Source of the DNA: an uncultured Collinsella sp.
Lineage (GTDB): Bacteria; Actinomycetota; Coriobacteriia; Coriobacteriales; Coriobacteriaceae
Assembly: GCA_959019945.1 (NCBI GenBank)
Contig: CAUEQD010000008.1
Span: 36,003 to 100,002, forward strand
Direction: 5' to 3'
Length of the DNA: 64,000 bases
In this document: in pieces, positions 63,710 to 64,000 of the stretch
Layout of the letters: every line of letters starts with the position of its first letter
Numbering within the stretch: position 1 is the first letter of the stretch
The notes under the pieces: generated by a model
What the model was told of the DNA's origin: nothing
Databases searched by the model: none
Seen by the model: the letters and a program-made list of their open reading frames with translations, nothing else
Position numbers and translations under genes: made by a program

Positions 63710-63920
63710 GCGTCGTGCATTTTTAGGAGTATTCAACATAACCAAGGGCTTCGGGCGCCACGATAAATGCCAAAGACCGCGAATATCCCTGCAAATCAAG
63801 CGCTGCCAGCCCATAACCCCGCCCATCATCCGTAGAAAACATCGAGAACTCCCGATTTTTTGCCCGAGGTCGGTATGCAGGGGCCTTCGATTGCAGAATA
63901 CTCGCAAAAATGCACGTCGC
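63710..63920. mobile_element. MITE-like element 2, copy 2 (211 bp)
   Basis: Inverted ends GCGTCGTGCATTTTTAGGAG and its near-complement ending AAAAATGCACGTCGC, both with GAGTATTC, as at 19560. The interior differs. No coding sequence. Confidence 0.62.
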
Positions 63921-63951
63921 CACCACCCCCACATGGCGCGAACCAAAATCA

Positions 63952-63976
63952 AAACCACCCCTAAAAGGGGTGGTTT
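63952..63976 (+). terminator. Small GC stem-loop
   Basis: AAACCACCCC with complement GGGGTGGTTT over a short loop, near the right edge. A terminator for a gene beyond or for element 2. Confidence 0.5.
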
Positions 63977-64000
63977 GCTCTTAGGGTATAACCCTTGGAT

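Overview
The window looks like a chromosomal segment of a high-GC Actinomycetota anaerobe of the Collinsella/Coriobacteriia type. The reasons are the GC-rich codon use, the AGGAGG-type ribosome sites, the sortase-type surface proteins ending in LANTG/MPDTG plus a membrane tail, the DUF4143-type ATPases, and the very large number of short palindromic repeats between genes. Genus assignment is inference; no rRNA is present.

Layout. 1-7.7 kb: partial aldose epimerase, an anchored unknown, an LpdD-like/IPP-isomerase-like fusion, an MFS exporter with a small tyrosine phosphatase, a DUF4143 ATPase, and a pyridoxamine kinase/TIGR04076 pair. 8-12.3 kb: MarR regulator translationally coupled to a heterodimeric ABC exporter, with a readable promoter/operator. 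12.5-17 kb: LysR regulator divergent from an SDR-MFS-Gfo/Idh catabolic operon. 17.4-24.3 kb: Tex, transaldolase-like, Cof-type HAD phosphatase, RlmKL. 24.4-29.1 kb: a potassium locus (KdpE, a short KdpD, a small membrane protein, Kup). 29.3-38.3 kb: nitroreductase, LTA-synthase-like enzyme, a 1364-residue wall-anchored FG-GAP protein bracketed by repeats, and a BilS-like flavodoxin. 38.4-47.3 kb: two further DUF4143 ATPases, a second heterodimeric ABC exporter, a coiled-coil surface protein, and an islet with IS21 and XRE remnants. 47.4-59.8 kb: SRP RNA and a 4000-residue pilin-domain adhesin. 60-64 kb: a TadA-glycerate kinase fusion, tRNA-Ser(UGA), a TetR regulator and LemA.

The most unusual signals are these. 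All three ATPase/nuclease-fold genes are preceded by exactly phased direct repeats (33, 23 and 23 bp periods), each with its own repeat sequence. Two inverted elements flanking the 33-37 kb surface gene share an identical 60-bp core but have unrelated self-complementary arms. Two protein fusions join enzymes that are usually separate. The RlmL half of RlmKL has lost its catalytic motif. The giant adhesin has a nine-G tract just upstream of its promoter. At least five families of palindromic or MITE-like repeats fill the intergenic spaces.
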